Shown here: piece by piece, positions 33,034 through 41,317 of the stretch
How positions within the stretch are numbered: position 1 is the stretch's first letter
Layout: each line of letters begins with the position of its first letter
Assembly (NCBI RefSeq): GCF_029278565.1
Contig: NZ_CP119559.1
Location: forward strand, 1,240,001-1,304,000
DNA length: 64,000 nucleotides
Source: Haloarcula halophila
GTDB taxonomy: Archaea; Halobacteriota; Halobacteria; Halobacteriales; Haloarculaceae
Reading direction: 5' to 3'
Notes under the pieces: generated by a model
Told to the model about the DNA's origin: nothing
The model's database searches: none
What the model saw: only the letters and a program-made list of their open reading frames with translations
Position numbers and translations under genes: made by a program

Positions 33034-33696
33034 ATGACACTGGTAGAAGCCCTGACGCTCGGTACCCACGTCGTCGCCGGGTTCGTCGCGCTGGGCGGCG
33101 GGCTCGGCGCGTTCGTCACTGCCAAGGGTGGCCGTCGGCACCGGCAGTCCGGGATGGCCTACGTCTACGCCATGGCAGTCGTCTCCGGAACGTCGCTGGC
33201 GCTGTACGCCCTCGACCCGACGTCGTTCCGACTGTTCCTCTCGTTGGTCGCGGTTTTCAGCTTCTACTTCGCGTTCTCGGGCTATCGGGTCCTCTCGCGC
33301 AAGCGGCCGACGGACGCGCCCGAGCGGACGGACTGGGTCGCACTGGGGCTGTTCGGTGCCGCGAGCGTCGGGCTCCTGATCGTCGGGACCCTGTGGTATC
33401 TCGACGGAAACGGGTTCGCGACCGTGATTCTGGTCTTCGGTGGACTGGGAGCGACCTTTGCCGTCGGTGACGTGCGGTCGTTCAGAACGTCCCCCGAACC
33501 CGGCGAGTGGGTCGGCCAAAACGTCATCCGGATGGGTGCCGGCTACATCGCCGCTGTCTCCGCGTTCTCGGCCGTGAACGTCCTCGTTCTCCCGGCCGTC
33601 GTCCGCTGGCTCTGGCCGACCGTCCTCGGGACGCCACTACTGGTATATCTGGGCCGGAGGTACAGACGACGGTTCGGGCCAGCAGCGTCCCAGTAG
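33034..33696 (+). CDS. DUF2306-like multi-pass membrane protein
   Basis: A 220-residue polytopic protein with about six hydrophobic segments: near 3-25, 40-60, 62-80, 98-120, 125-140 and 165-190. A conserved-looking early region is TLGTHVVAGFVALGGGLGAF with a His, and RRHRQSGMAYVYAM carries a second His, the pattern of DUF2306 proteins with haem-like His spacing (inference). The start ATG at 33034 was chosen because the open frame upstream overlaps the operator. It appears to be the TetR target gene. Confidence 0.72.
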   Translation: MTLVEALTLGTHVVAGFVALGGGLGAFVTAKGGRRHRQSGMAYVYAMAVVSGTSLALYALDPTSFRLFLSLVAVFSFYFAFSGYRVLSRKRPTDAPERTDWVALGLFGAASVGLLIVGTLWYLDGNGFATVILVFGGLGATFAVGDVRSFRTSPEPGEWVGQNVIRMGAGYIAAVSAFSAVNVLVLPAVVRWLWPTVLGTPLLVYLGRRYRRRFGPAASQ

Positions 33697-33943
33697 CCCG
33701 GAAGAATGTGGGGTAGGGAGCGTGTGACCTTCTCCATGCCCCCAGGGAGTAATCCCCGCTGGTACCACATAAAGTGCCGTCAGACCAGGGTCATACAAAC
33801 GGAAGACGGCGGACAGATTTCCGCGAAGAAATCAATATATCAACATTTGACAGGGCCGGTCGAGCAACGCCACCCTCACCGAACGACGTCTCGGAACTGT
33901 AATGGACGACAATTTTAAACCCGGCCCCATGGTATCGCCAGGC
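33697..33943. other. Spacer upstream of the CBS gene
   Basis: 247 bp. It contains a dyad GATTTC-CGCGAA-GAAATC (33816-33833) followed by a TATA-like CAATATATC (33834-33842), and ATTTTAAAC (33911-33919) about 28 bp before the ATG at 33944. Two candidate promoters therefore exist. No other feature is visible. Confidence 0.5.
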
Positions 33944-34360
33944 ATGGACGATATCTTTGTCGGCCGACTGATGTCCTCACCTGTAACGACCGTCGCTGCC
34001 GATGCGTCCGCGGAATCGGTTGCCGAACAGTTGTTAGACGAAGGGATCAGTTCCGTCGTCGTCGTCGACGACGAGAACCGGATCGAAGGGATCCTCACCT
34101 CGACGGACTTCGTCCGCATCGCTGCGCAAGGCGGGCGGCCCAGTGCGGTCACGGTCGCCGACCACATGACGACCGATGTCGTCACGACGTCGGTAAACGA
34201 ATCCATCGAACGGGTCGCCGACCTGATGATCGAGGAGGGGATCCACCACGTTCCGGTCGTCGACGACACCGAGGGCGTCGTCGGAATCATCACAACGACC
34301 GATCTCACTGCCTACCTCTCCGGCATCGAAGAGCCCTCCCCCGCCCGTGTCGCGAACTGA
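33944..34360 (+). CDS. Tandem CBS-domain protein
   Basis: A 138-residue protein made of two CBS motifs (about 5-65 and 72-130), each with the pattern of alternating strands and a DGISSVVVVD / EGIHHVPVVDD core and a G-[IV]-[IL]-T-[ST]-TD ending. Such stand-alone CBS pairs bind adenine nucleotides and often regulate partner enzymes. Nothing else in the protein gives a partner. I start at the ATG at 33944 because ATTTTAAAC lies at TATA distance; in-frame ATGs at 33929 and 33902 would lengthen it. Confidence 0.8.
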   Translation: MDDIFVGRLMSSPVTTVAADASAESVAEQLLDEGISSVVVVDDENRIEGILTSTDFVRIAAQGGRPSAVTVADHMTTDVVTTSVNESIERVADLMIEEGIHHVPVVDDTEGVVGIITTTDLTAYLSGIEEPSPARVAN

Positions 34361-34429
34361 GACGAACTCGGTCCGCTGTCCCGGTCCACGCGCCGATCGG
34401 TCGTGACGGAGTGACCATCCTTATTTTTC

Positions 34430-34491
34430 GTGTATAATATAAATGTCCTAATGTGGGATTTAAGAACACTTATACCTTGAGGGACACCCTC
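34430..34491 (+). promoter_or_regulatory. AT-rich promoter region of gltB
   Basis: There are two TATA candidates, GTATAATATAAAT (about 34432-34444) and CACTTATACC (about 34467-34476), followed by a dyad GAGGG-ACA-CCCTC (34479-34491). The second TATA predicts a start near 34500, leaving a leader of about 25 nt. The dyad sits at the start site and could be an operator or a short leader hairpin. Confidence 0.5.
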
Positions 34492-34522
34492 TTGTGCTCG
34501 TTTTCCAGAGACCTATGCACAT

Positions 34523-37500
34523 ATGGTTGAGCGACCTACGGGTGAGTCTGCGAGTGAGGCCGGGCTCGCAGACCCCACAGACGCGCGGTCGAACTGCGGC
34601 GTTGGGGTAGTGATGGACCTCGACGGCGGCAGTGACCACTGGGTAGTATCGGACGGACTAGATCTTCTGGAGAACCTCGAACATCGAGGGACGACAGGGG
34701 CCGAGACGAACACCGGAGACGGGGCCGGAATCATGTTGCAGACGCCACACGACTTTTTCGCCGACGAGGTCGACGCCGATCTCCCCGCACCCGGCGAGTA
34801 CGCCGTCGGGACGCTGTTTCTGCCGAAAGACGAGGACGAAGCGGCCGATCTGAAAGGGCTCGTCGAGTCGGAACTGGCCGCCGAAGGGCTGTCGGTCGTC
34901 GAGTGGCGGTCCGTCCCGACCGACAACGACGGCCTGGGCCAGACGGCACTGGACTCCGAACCCGAGATCGTCCAGTGTTTCGTCACCTCCGAGACGGGGG
35001 CCACCGGCTCCGAGTTCGACAACCAACTGTACGTCGGCCGACGCGCGCTGGAAACCACCGTCGAATCCGAGGAGCCAGCGGGCCACGAACGGTTCTACGT
35101 CGTCTCGCTGGCGACGGACGTCGTCGTCTACAAGGGCCTGCTGACCGCCGAACAGCTCCCGGACTACTATCCGGACCTCACCGACGAACGGCTCGAATCG
35201 ACGTTCGCGATGGTCCACGCCCGGTTCTCGACGAACACGCTGGGCGCGTGGCACCTCGCACACCCCTACCGCCGGATCATCCACAACGGCGAGTTCAACA
35301 CCATCCAGGGCAACATCAACTGGATGCGCGCCCGCGAGACCGACATCGCGAGCGACACCTTCGAGGGCGATCTAGAGACGATCAAGCCGATCATCGACGA
35401 CCCCGAGCAGTCCGACACGGCGAGCGTCGACAACGCGCTCGAACTGCTCCTGCAGGGGGGCCGTGATCTCCCCCACGCGCTCCGGATGCTCATTCCCGAG
35501 GCCTGGCGCGGCGAGATGAACAACGTCTCCGGCGACCGGCGTGACTTCTATGACTACCACGCGTCGCTGGTCGAGCCCTGGGACGGCCCCGCACTCGTCG
35601 CCGCGACCGACGGCGACCGTATCGGTGCCGTACTCGACCGCAACGGACTCCGTCCCTGCCGGTACGACGTGTTGAAAGACAACACGCTCGTGATGTCCTC
35701 GGAAGCCGGCGCGCTGGACCACGACACGGGCGATATCAGCGAACGCGGCCGTCTCCAGCCCGGCCAGTGTTTCCTCGCAGACCCCGAGCAGGGGCGCGTC
35801 ATCCCGGACGCCGAAGTGTTCGACGAGATCACCGACGAGAAGTACGGCGAGTGGGTCGACCAGGAGCAGGTCGACATCGAGGAGATCGCCGACCGCGACG
35901 ACAACACGCCACAGGATGCGGTCGGCGGCCTGCGGAGCCACCAGGCGATGTACGGGTACACCTACGACGAGGTCGACCACCTCATCGAACCGATGGCCGA
36001 GAAGGGGAAAGACCCCGTCGGCTCGATGGGCGACGACACGCCGTTGTCGGTACTCTCGCAGTTCAACCGCCCGCTGTTTACCTACTTCAAACAGCTGTTC
36101 GCACAGGTGACCAACCCGCCGCTTGACTACATCCGGGAGGAACTGGTCACCTCCATGGAGTCGCGGCTGGGCTTCCAACGCAACCTGCTCGACGAGAGCA
36201 AGGAACACGCCCGCCAGCTCGTCGTCGACTCGCCGATCCTCACCGACGAGGAGACGCAGGCGATCAAGGAGATCGACGAGAACGGGATGTCGACGAAGGT
36301 CCTGGACATGACCTACGAGCCCGGGACTGACTTAGAGACCGCTGTCGAGGAACTCCGGGCGGCTGCCGACTCGGCGGCCGAGGACCACGACATCCTCGTC
36401 CTCTCGGACCGAGCGGCCGGCGACGACCGGGTCCCGATCCCGTCGCTGCTGGCGGTCGGTGGCATCCACCACCACCTCGTCCGCAACGGGCTGCGAAACC
36501 ACGTCGGCCTCGTCGTCGAGTCCGGCGATCCGCGTGCGGTCCACCACTTCGCGACGCTGATCGGCTACGGCGCGGGCGCGGTCAACCCCTACCTGGCCTA
36601 CCAGACCATCGAAGACCTGGTCGCCGGCCCGGACGGCGCGGACTTAGCGGATGCGATCGACGCGTACGTCGGTGCCGTCGAGGACGGCCTCCTGAAGACG
36701 ATGGCTAAGATGGGCATCTCGACGGTGGAGTCCTACCAGGGCGCTCAGATCTTCGAGGCCGTCGGGCTCTCCTCGGATTTCATCGCGGAGTACTTCGAGG
36801 GGACGACCTGCCGGACGGAGGGGATCGGCGTCGGGGACATCGAGGAGGATCTCCTCCAGCGTCACGACGTGGCCTGGAGCGAGGACGAACCCGATATGCC
36901 CCGACAGGGCGAGTACGAGTTCCGTTCCAACGGCATCCACCACCAGTGGAATCCCGATACAGTCGGGAAGATCCAGCAAGCCGTCCGCACCGGCGACTAC
37001 GATATCTACAAGGAGTTCGCCGGGCTCATCAACGAGCAAAACGAGCAGCTCCAGACGCTGCGCGGGCTGCTGGAACTGGATTCGGATCGTGAGTCCGTCC
37101 CGATCGAGGCCGTCGAGCCCGTCGAAGACATCGTCACGCGCTTCGAGACGGCGGCGATGTCGCTTGGCTCGCTCTCTCCGGAGATGCACGAGAACAACGC
37201 CATCGCGATGAACCGCCTCGGGGCCAACGCCAACACCGGCGAGGGCGGCGAACCACCCGAGCGGTTCGGCACCGAGAAGGAGTGTACGACCAAGCAGGTC
37301 GCCTCCGGGCGCTTCGGCGTGACCTCCGATTACCTCGCCTCGGCCGATGAACTCCAGATCAAGATGGCACAGGGCTCGAAGCCCGGCGAAGGGGGCCATC
37401 TCCCCGGGATGAAGGTCAACGAGATGATCGCCCACGTCCGGTACGCGACGCCGGGTGTCGGGCTCATCTCGCCGCCGCCGCTGCACGACATCTACTCCAT

Positions 37501-39070
37501 CGAGGACCTCAAACAGCTCATCCACGACCTGAAAGCGAGCAACCCGGAGGCCGACATCAACGTCAAACTGGTCGCCGAAGACGGCATCGGTACCATCGCG
37601 GCCGGCGTCGCGAAGGCCAACGCCGACGTGGTCCACATCTCGGGCCACGACGGCGGGACCGGCGCCTCGCCGAAGACCTCCATCAAGAACGCCGGGCTCC
37701 CCTGGGAACTGGGTGTCGCGGAGGCCAACCAGATGCTCCGGGCGACCGGGCTGCGCTCCCGGATCAAGATCACTACCGACGGCGGGATGAAGACCGGCCG
37801 CGACGTCGCCGTCGCCGCCCTGCTCGGCGCCGAGGGCTACACCTTCGGGACCGCCTCGATGGTCACATCGGGCTGTGTGATGGCCCGCCAGTGCCACGAG
37901 AACACCTGTCCGGTCGGCGTCGCCACCCAGAACGAGAAACTCCGCGACCGGTTCCCCGGCGAGCCACAGCACGTCATCAACTACATGACCTTCGTCGCCC
38001 AGGAACTCCGGGAACTGATGGCCGAACTGGGCTTCGAGTCGATCGACGAGATGATCGGGCGCGCGAGCGTCCTCCAGATGCGCGACGACGTCGAACAGCC
38101 CAAAGCACGGAAGCTGGACCTCTCGTCGGTGATCGCCGAACCCGCCGGCGACGACGGTCGCTACAAGCAACAGGAGCAGACCCACGACGTCGACGAGCAA
38201 CTGGACTGGGACCTGATCGAAGCCGCCGAACCGGCAATCGAGAACGGCGAACCGGTCGCCATCGACACCGGGATCGACAACGTCGACCGCGCCGTCGGCG
38301 CGACCCTCTCGAACCGCATCTCCCGGGAGTACGGCAAACAGGGCCTACCGGACGACACCGTCCGGGTCGACATGGACGGGACCGCCGGCCAGTCCTTCGG
38401 TGCGTTCCTCGCGAAGGGCGTCACCATGGAACTGACCGGGACCGCGAACGACTACGTCGGCAAGGGCCTCTCAGGCGGGAAACTCGTCGTCAACACGCCC
38501 GAGGAAGCCACCTACGCGGCCGACGAGAACATCGTCATCGGCAACGTCGCCCTCTACGGCGCGACCCGGGGCGAGATCTACGTCAACGGGCGGGCCGGCG
38601 AACGCTTCGCCGTCCGCAACTCCGGGGTCAAAGGCGTCGTCGAGGGCGTCGGCGACCACGGCTGTGAGTACATGACCGGCGGCGCTATCGTCGTCCTGGG
38701 CGATACGGGGAAGAACTTCGCGGCCGGGATGTCCGGCGGCGTCGCCTACGTCTACGACCCCGACGGTACCTTCGCCGAACAGGCGAACACCGGCATGGTA
38801 ACCATCATGGACGAGTTGGAGGGGAAAGATCGCCAGATGATCACCCGACTGGTCGAGAACCACGCCGCATACACCGACTCCGAGCGGGCGGCGGAACTGC
38901 TCGATGACTGGGATACTGTCGTCGAGAACTTCACCAAGGTGATGCCCGACGCCTACGCCGAGGTGATCTCCGACCGCGAGCGCGACGACGTGCGCAACGA
39001 GCCGCCGGCCTCGGCCACCGCGGCCGCCGACGCCTCGGAGACCGACTTCGCGGCCTCGACCGACGACTGA
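34523..39070 (+). CDS. gltB: Glutamate synthase large subunit
   Basis: Makes glutamate from glutamine and 2-oxoglutarate; 1515 aa. The class II glutaminase domain has its catalytic Cys at residue 25 (SNCGVGVVMD), behind a 24-residue propeptide. The central and FMN-binding synthase domains include PGVGLISPPPLHDIYSIEDL and GGMKTGRDVAVAALLGA. The [3Fe-4S] cluster Cys are C1118, C1124 and C1129 (SGCVMARQCHENTCPVG). The C-terminal part is the GXGXG beta-helix (VGKGLSGGKLVVN and later repeats). No gltD small subunit lies nearby, so it may use ferredoxin or a distant partner. Confidence 0.97.
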   Translation: MVERPTGESASEAGLADPTDARSNCGVGVVMDLDGGSDHWVVSDGLDLLENLEHRGTTGAETNTGDGAGIMLQTPHDFFADEVDADLPAPGEYAVGTLFLPKDEDEAADLKGLVESELAAEGLSVVEWRSVPTDNDGLGQTALDSEPEIVQCFVTSETGATGSEFDNQLYVGRRALETTVESEEPAGHERFYVVSLATDVVVYKGLLTAEQLPDYYPDLTDERLESTFAMVHARFSTNTLGAWHLAHPYRRIIHNGEFNTIQGNINWMRARETDIASDTFEGDLETIKPIIDDPEQSDTASVDNALELLLQGGRDLPHALRMLIPEAWRGEMNNVSGDRRDFYDYHASLVEPWDGPALVAATDGDRIGAVLDRNGLRPCRYDVLKDNTLVMSSEAGALDHDTGDISERGRLQPGQCFLADPEQGRVIPDAEVFDEITDEKYGEWVDQEQVDIEEIADRDDNTPQDAVGGLRSHQAMYGYTYDEVDHLIEPMAEKGKDPVGSMGDDTPLSVLSQFNRPLFTYFKQLFAQVTNPPLDYIREELVTSMESRLGFQRNLLDESKEHARQLVVDSPILTDEETQAIKEIDENGMSTKVLDMTYEPGTDLETAVEELRAAADSAAEDHDILVLSDRAAGDDRVPIPSLLAVGGIHHHLVRNGLRNHVGLVVESGDPRAVHHFATLIGYGAGAVNPYLAYQTIEDLVAGPDGADLADAIDAYVGAVEDGLLKTMAKMGISTVESYQGAQIFEAVGLSSDFIAEYFEGTTCRTEGIGVGDIEEDLLQRHDVAWSEDEPDMPRQGEYEFRSNGIHHQWNPDTVGKIQQAVRTGDYDIYKEFAGLINEQNEQLQTLRGLLELDSDRESVPIEAVEPVEDIVTRFETAAMSLGSLSPEMHENNAIAMNRLGANANTGEGGEPPERFGTEKECTTKQVASGRFGVTSDYLASADELQIKMAQGSKPGEGGHLPGMKVNEMIAHVRYATPGVGLISPPPLHDIYSIEDLKQLIHDLKASNPEADINVKLVAEDGIGTIAAGVAKANADVVHISGHDGGTGASPKTSIKNAGLPWELGVAEANQMLRATGLRSRIKITTDGGMKTGRDVAVAALLGAEGYTFGTASMVTSGCVMARQCHENTCPVGVATQNEKLRDRFPGEPQHVINYMTFVAQELRELMAELGFESIDEMIGRASVLQMRDDVEQPKARKLDLSSVIAEPAGDDGRYKQQEQTHDVDEQLDWDLIEAAEPAIENGEPVAIDTGIDNVDRAVGATLSNRISREYGKQGLPDDTVRVDMDGTAGQSFGAFLAKGVTMELTGTANDYVGKGLSGGKLVVNTPEEATYAADENIVIGNVALYGATRGEIYVNGRAGERFAVRNSGVKGVVEGVGDHGCEYMTGGAIVVLGDTGKNFAAGMSGGVAYVYDPDGTFAEQANTGMVTIMDELEGKDRQMITRLVENHAAYTDSERAAELLDDWDTVVENFTKVMPDAYAEVISDRERDDVRNEPPASATAAADASETDFAASTDD

Positions 39071-39166
39071 GCGACTGGCGTTCGTCGAACAGTCGGACGG
39101 TGATCGCCGCCGATCGGTCCGAGACTGACCCCATTCGTTTTCTTCCGCCCGTCCGATAGCCGAGAT

Positions 39167-40150
39167 ATGGAGACCGCGCTGATTATCGGGGGGACACGGT
39201 TCATCGGGCGATACACCGTCGAGGAGTTCCGGGACGCCGGCTACGACGTCACGACGTTCAACCGGGGCCGCCACGACGACCCCTTCGCCGACGACGACAG
39301 CGTCTCGCAGGTGACCGGCGATCGGCGCGAGCGCGACGCGCTCGAACGCGCCCACGAGACCGTCGACCCCGATGTCGTCGTCGACTGTGTCGCGTACTTC
39401 CCGGCGGACGTCCGGACAGCGACGGACGTGTTCGCCGACAGCACGTACGTCTACGTCTCAAGCGGCGCGGCCTACGGCGTCGATCGGACGCCGAAACGGG
39501 AGGGGGAGACGCCGCTTACGGATTGCTCGCCCGAACAGGCGATGACCGACAGCACCGAGACATACGGCCCACGAAAGGCCGAAGGCGACCGTGTGGTGTT
39601 CGCGGCGGCCGAGGCGGGCGTCCGTGCGATGAGCGTCCGACCGACCGTGGTCTACGGCCCACACGACTACACCGAGCGGTTCGCGTACTGGATCGACCGC
39701 GTCGACAGTTACGATCGGATCGTCGTCCCCCAGGACGGGCTGAGCCTCTGGCAGATGGTCTACGTCGAAGATGTCGCCAGTGCCCTGCGAACCGTCGCCG
39801 AGGAGGGGACCGCAGGCGAGGCCTACAACGTCGGCGACGAACACGCCCCGACGCTCGCCGAGTGGATCGACCTGCTGGTCGAGACCTGTGCGACCGACGT
39901 GGAGACGGTCGGGGCAAGCGCTCGCGAACTCGCGACCGAAGGGATCGAGCCGACCGACTTCCCGATCTACCGGCGGCCGCCGCATCTCCTGTCGACCGCG
40001 AAGCTCCGGGGGCTGGGATGGTCCGCGACGGACCACGCGACCGCGCTCGACCGGACCGTCGCCGAACACCGAGCGAGCGGCCGGACGGGGCGGGACCACG
40101 GGCCGGACCGGACCGTCGAACGGTCCCTCATCGAGCGGTTGGACGAGTGA
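39167..40150 (+). CDS. NAD-dependent epimerase/dehydratase (extended SDR)
   Basis: A 327-residue short-chain dehydrogenase of the extended, atypical type. The dinucleotide motif is IGGTRFIG at the N-terminus; the catalytic YxxxK is YGPRKAEGD, and the active-site Ser region is VYVSSGAAYG. The substrate-binding half ends around PTDFPIYRRPPHLL. The substrate, probably a nucleotide sugar or related, is unresolved. It is an isolated gene between gltB (96 bp) and the convergent TrmB regulator, which stops 1 bp after its own stop. Confidence 0.88.
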   Translation: METALIIGGTRFIGRYTVEEFRDAGYDVTTFNRGRHDDPFADDDSVSQVTGDRRERDALERAHETVDPDVVVDCVAYFPADVRTATDVFADSTYVYVSSGAAYGVDRTPKREGETPLTDCSPEQAMTDSTETYGPRKAEGDRVVFAAAEAGVRAMSVRPTVVYGPHDYTERFAYWIDRVDSYDRIVVPQDGLSLWQMVYVEDVASALRTVAEEGTAGEAYNVGDEHAPTLAEWIDLLVETCATDVETVGASARELATEGIEPTDFPIYRRPPHLLSTAKLRGLGWSATDHATALDRTVAEHRASGRTGRDHGPDRTVERSLIERLDE

Positions 40151-40151
40151 G

Positions 40152-41246
40152 CTACGCCGGCCGGAGCGTCGTCTGTTTGGTCTCGTACTCCTCTAGGAAG
40201 GCGTCGATCCCGCCGACGGAGACGCGCCGATCGCCGGTGTCGACGACCAGCGAGTTCTCGAAGCCGAAGTCGCTGTCGGGCGGATCGAGCAGGTTCTGTC
40301 GCACGTCGACGACCTCGCCCACGATGGTCTCGAAGGGGTCGTCGGTCCCGGTCGGACGGGCGTACAACTCCGCGGTCAGTCGCTGGCCGGCACGCCGATG
40401 CAGCGTCGCCGCGAGGACGCTGTGCCTGAACATCCGCGAGGTCAGCGGTAGCTCCGGCGGCCGCGTGACCGCGACTGTCTCGCCGATCGGCCAGTAGTTC
40501 CCCAGATACGACCCGACCAACACCGCCGCGATCGCCTCCTGGGAGAAGGTGATCGCCCGCGTCTCGTCGTGGTCCCAACTGAGCATCGTCGCCGGCGAGA
40601 CGAACCCCCGTTGCTGGTCGATCGACAGCAGTGAAGGCGCACCGCCGAGACCGATCCGGACGACGGTCGCGACACCGTCGAGATCGAGCGACGACGGCGA
40701 GTCATCGGGTTCGTCCCCCGACGATCGATCGTTCGGCGAGAGGGTCAACAGGACCAACACACCGCGTTCGCGGGCCCGTCGGAGGCTCTCTCTGACCTCC
40801 GGCAGACGCCGGGACGGGATCTGCAAGACGACCTCGTGTTCGGCGGCGTCGATGTACTGTTCGAGCCGTTTGACGATCGTCGAGCGGGACTTGACGACCT
40901 CGAAGGAGTTGTCGTCGTCGGCCCGTTGCTCGTACCGCGCGGTCACTGCCGACTCGACCGTATCGAGTTCACTCCGGAGTGCACCGAACGCCTCTGCGGG
41001 GTCGACCGCCCGGATGCGCGTCGGCGTCCGGTGGTCCTCGACGCTGACGAACCCCTCGGTCGCCAACCGGTCGCAGATATCGTAGACGTAACTCGTCGAG
41101 ACGCCGGCCGCGTCAGCGATGGTACTCGCCGTCGCGGACCCGCGCTCGACGACCGCGAGGTACGTCTCCGCCTCCGTCTCGGAGAGGCCGTAATGCTGGA
41201 GTGTCTCCCGGAGGGTCGCTGTATCCATACGCTCGTGGTCGCTCAT
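40152..41246 (-). CDS. TrmB-family sugar-responsive transcriptional regulator
   Basis: A 364-residue regulator. The N-terminal winged helix is LSETEAETYLAVVERGSATASTIADAAGVS and VYDICDRLATEGFV. A helical linker (about 80-115) and a C-terminal sugar-binding TrmB domain with the VLLTLSPNDR region follow. TrmB proteins repress or activate sugar-uptake and glycolysis genes in response to sugars. It stands 71 bp downstream of the GH3 glucosidase on the same strand, with its own TATA (about 41288-41296). I use the ATG at 41246; another lies at 41228 and a GTG at 41252. Confidence 0.87.
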   Translation of the reverse strand: MSDHERMDTATLRETLQHYGLSETEAETYLAVVERGSATASTIADAAGVSTSYVYDICDRLATEGFVSVEDHRTPTRIRAVDPAEAFGALRSELDTVESAVTARYEQRADDDNSFEVVKSRSTIVKRLEQYIDAAEHEVVLQIPSRRLPEVRESLRRARERGVLVLLTLSPNDRSSGDEPDDSPSSLDLDGVATVVRIGLGGAPSLLSIDQQRGFVSPATMLSWDHDETRAITFSQEAIAAVLVGSYLGNYWPIGETVAVTRPPELPLTSRMFRHSVLAATLHRRAGQRLTAELYARPTGTDDPFETIVGEVVDVRQNLLDPPDSDFGFENSLVVDTGDRRVSVGGIDAFLEEYETKQTTLRPA

Positions 41247-41287
41247 CGTCACTCTCGCACCGGAATAGCGACACGTTCACCGAGCGG

Positions 41288-41296
41288 AAATATAAG
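41288..41296 (-). promoter_or_regulatory. TATA box of the TrmB gene
   Basis: Minus-strand CTTATATTT lies about 45 bp upstream of the ATG at 41246, in the gap after the GH3 gene's stop codon. It indicates the regulator can be transcribed separately. Confidence 0.5.
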
Positions 41297-41317
41297 TGTG
41301 GGTGGGAAGGGCGCCGA

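Noticed and set aside
36644-38200. 518-codon open frame antisense to gltB
   Set aside because: Antisense of a strongly conserved gene; Val/Asp/Leu composition only.
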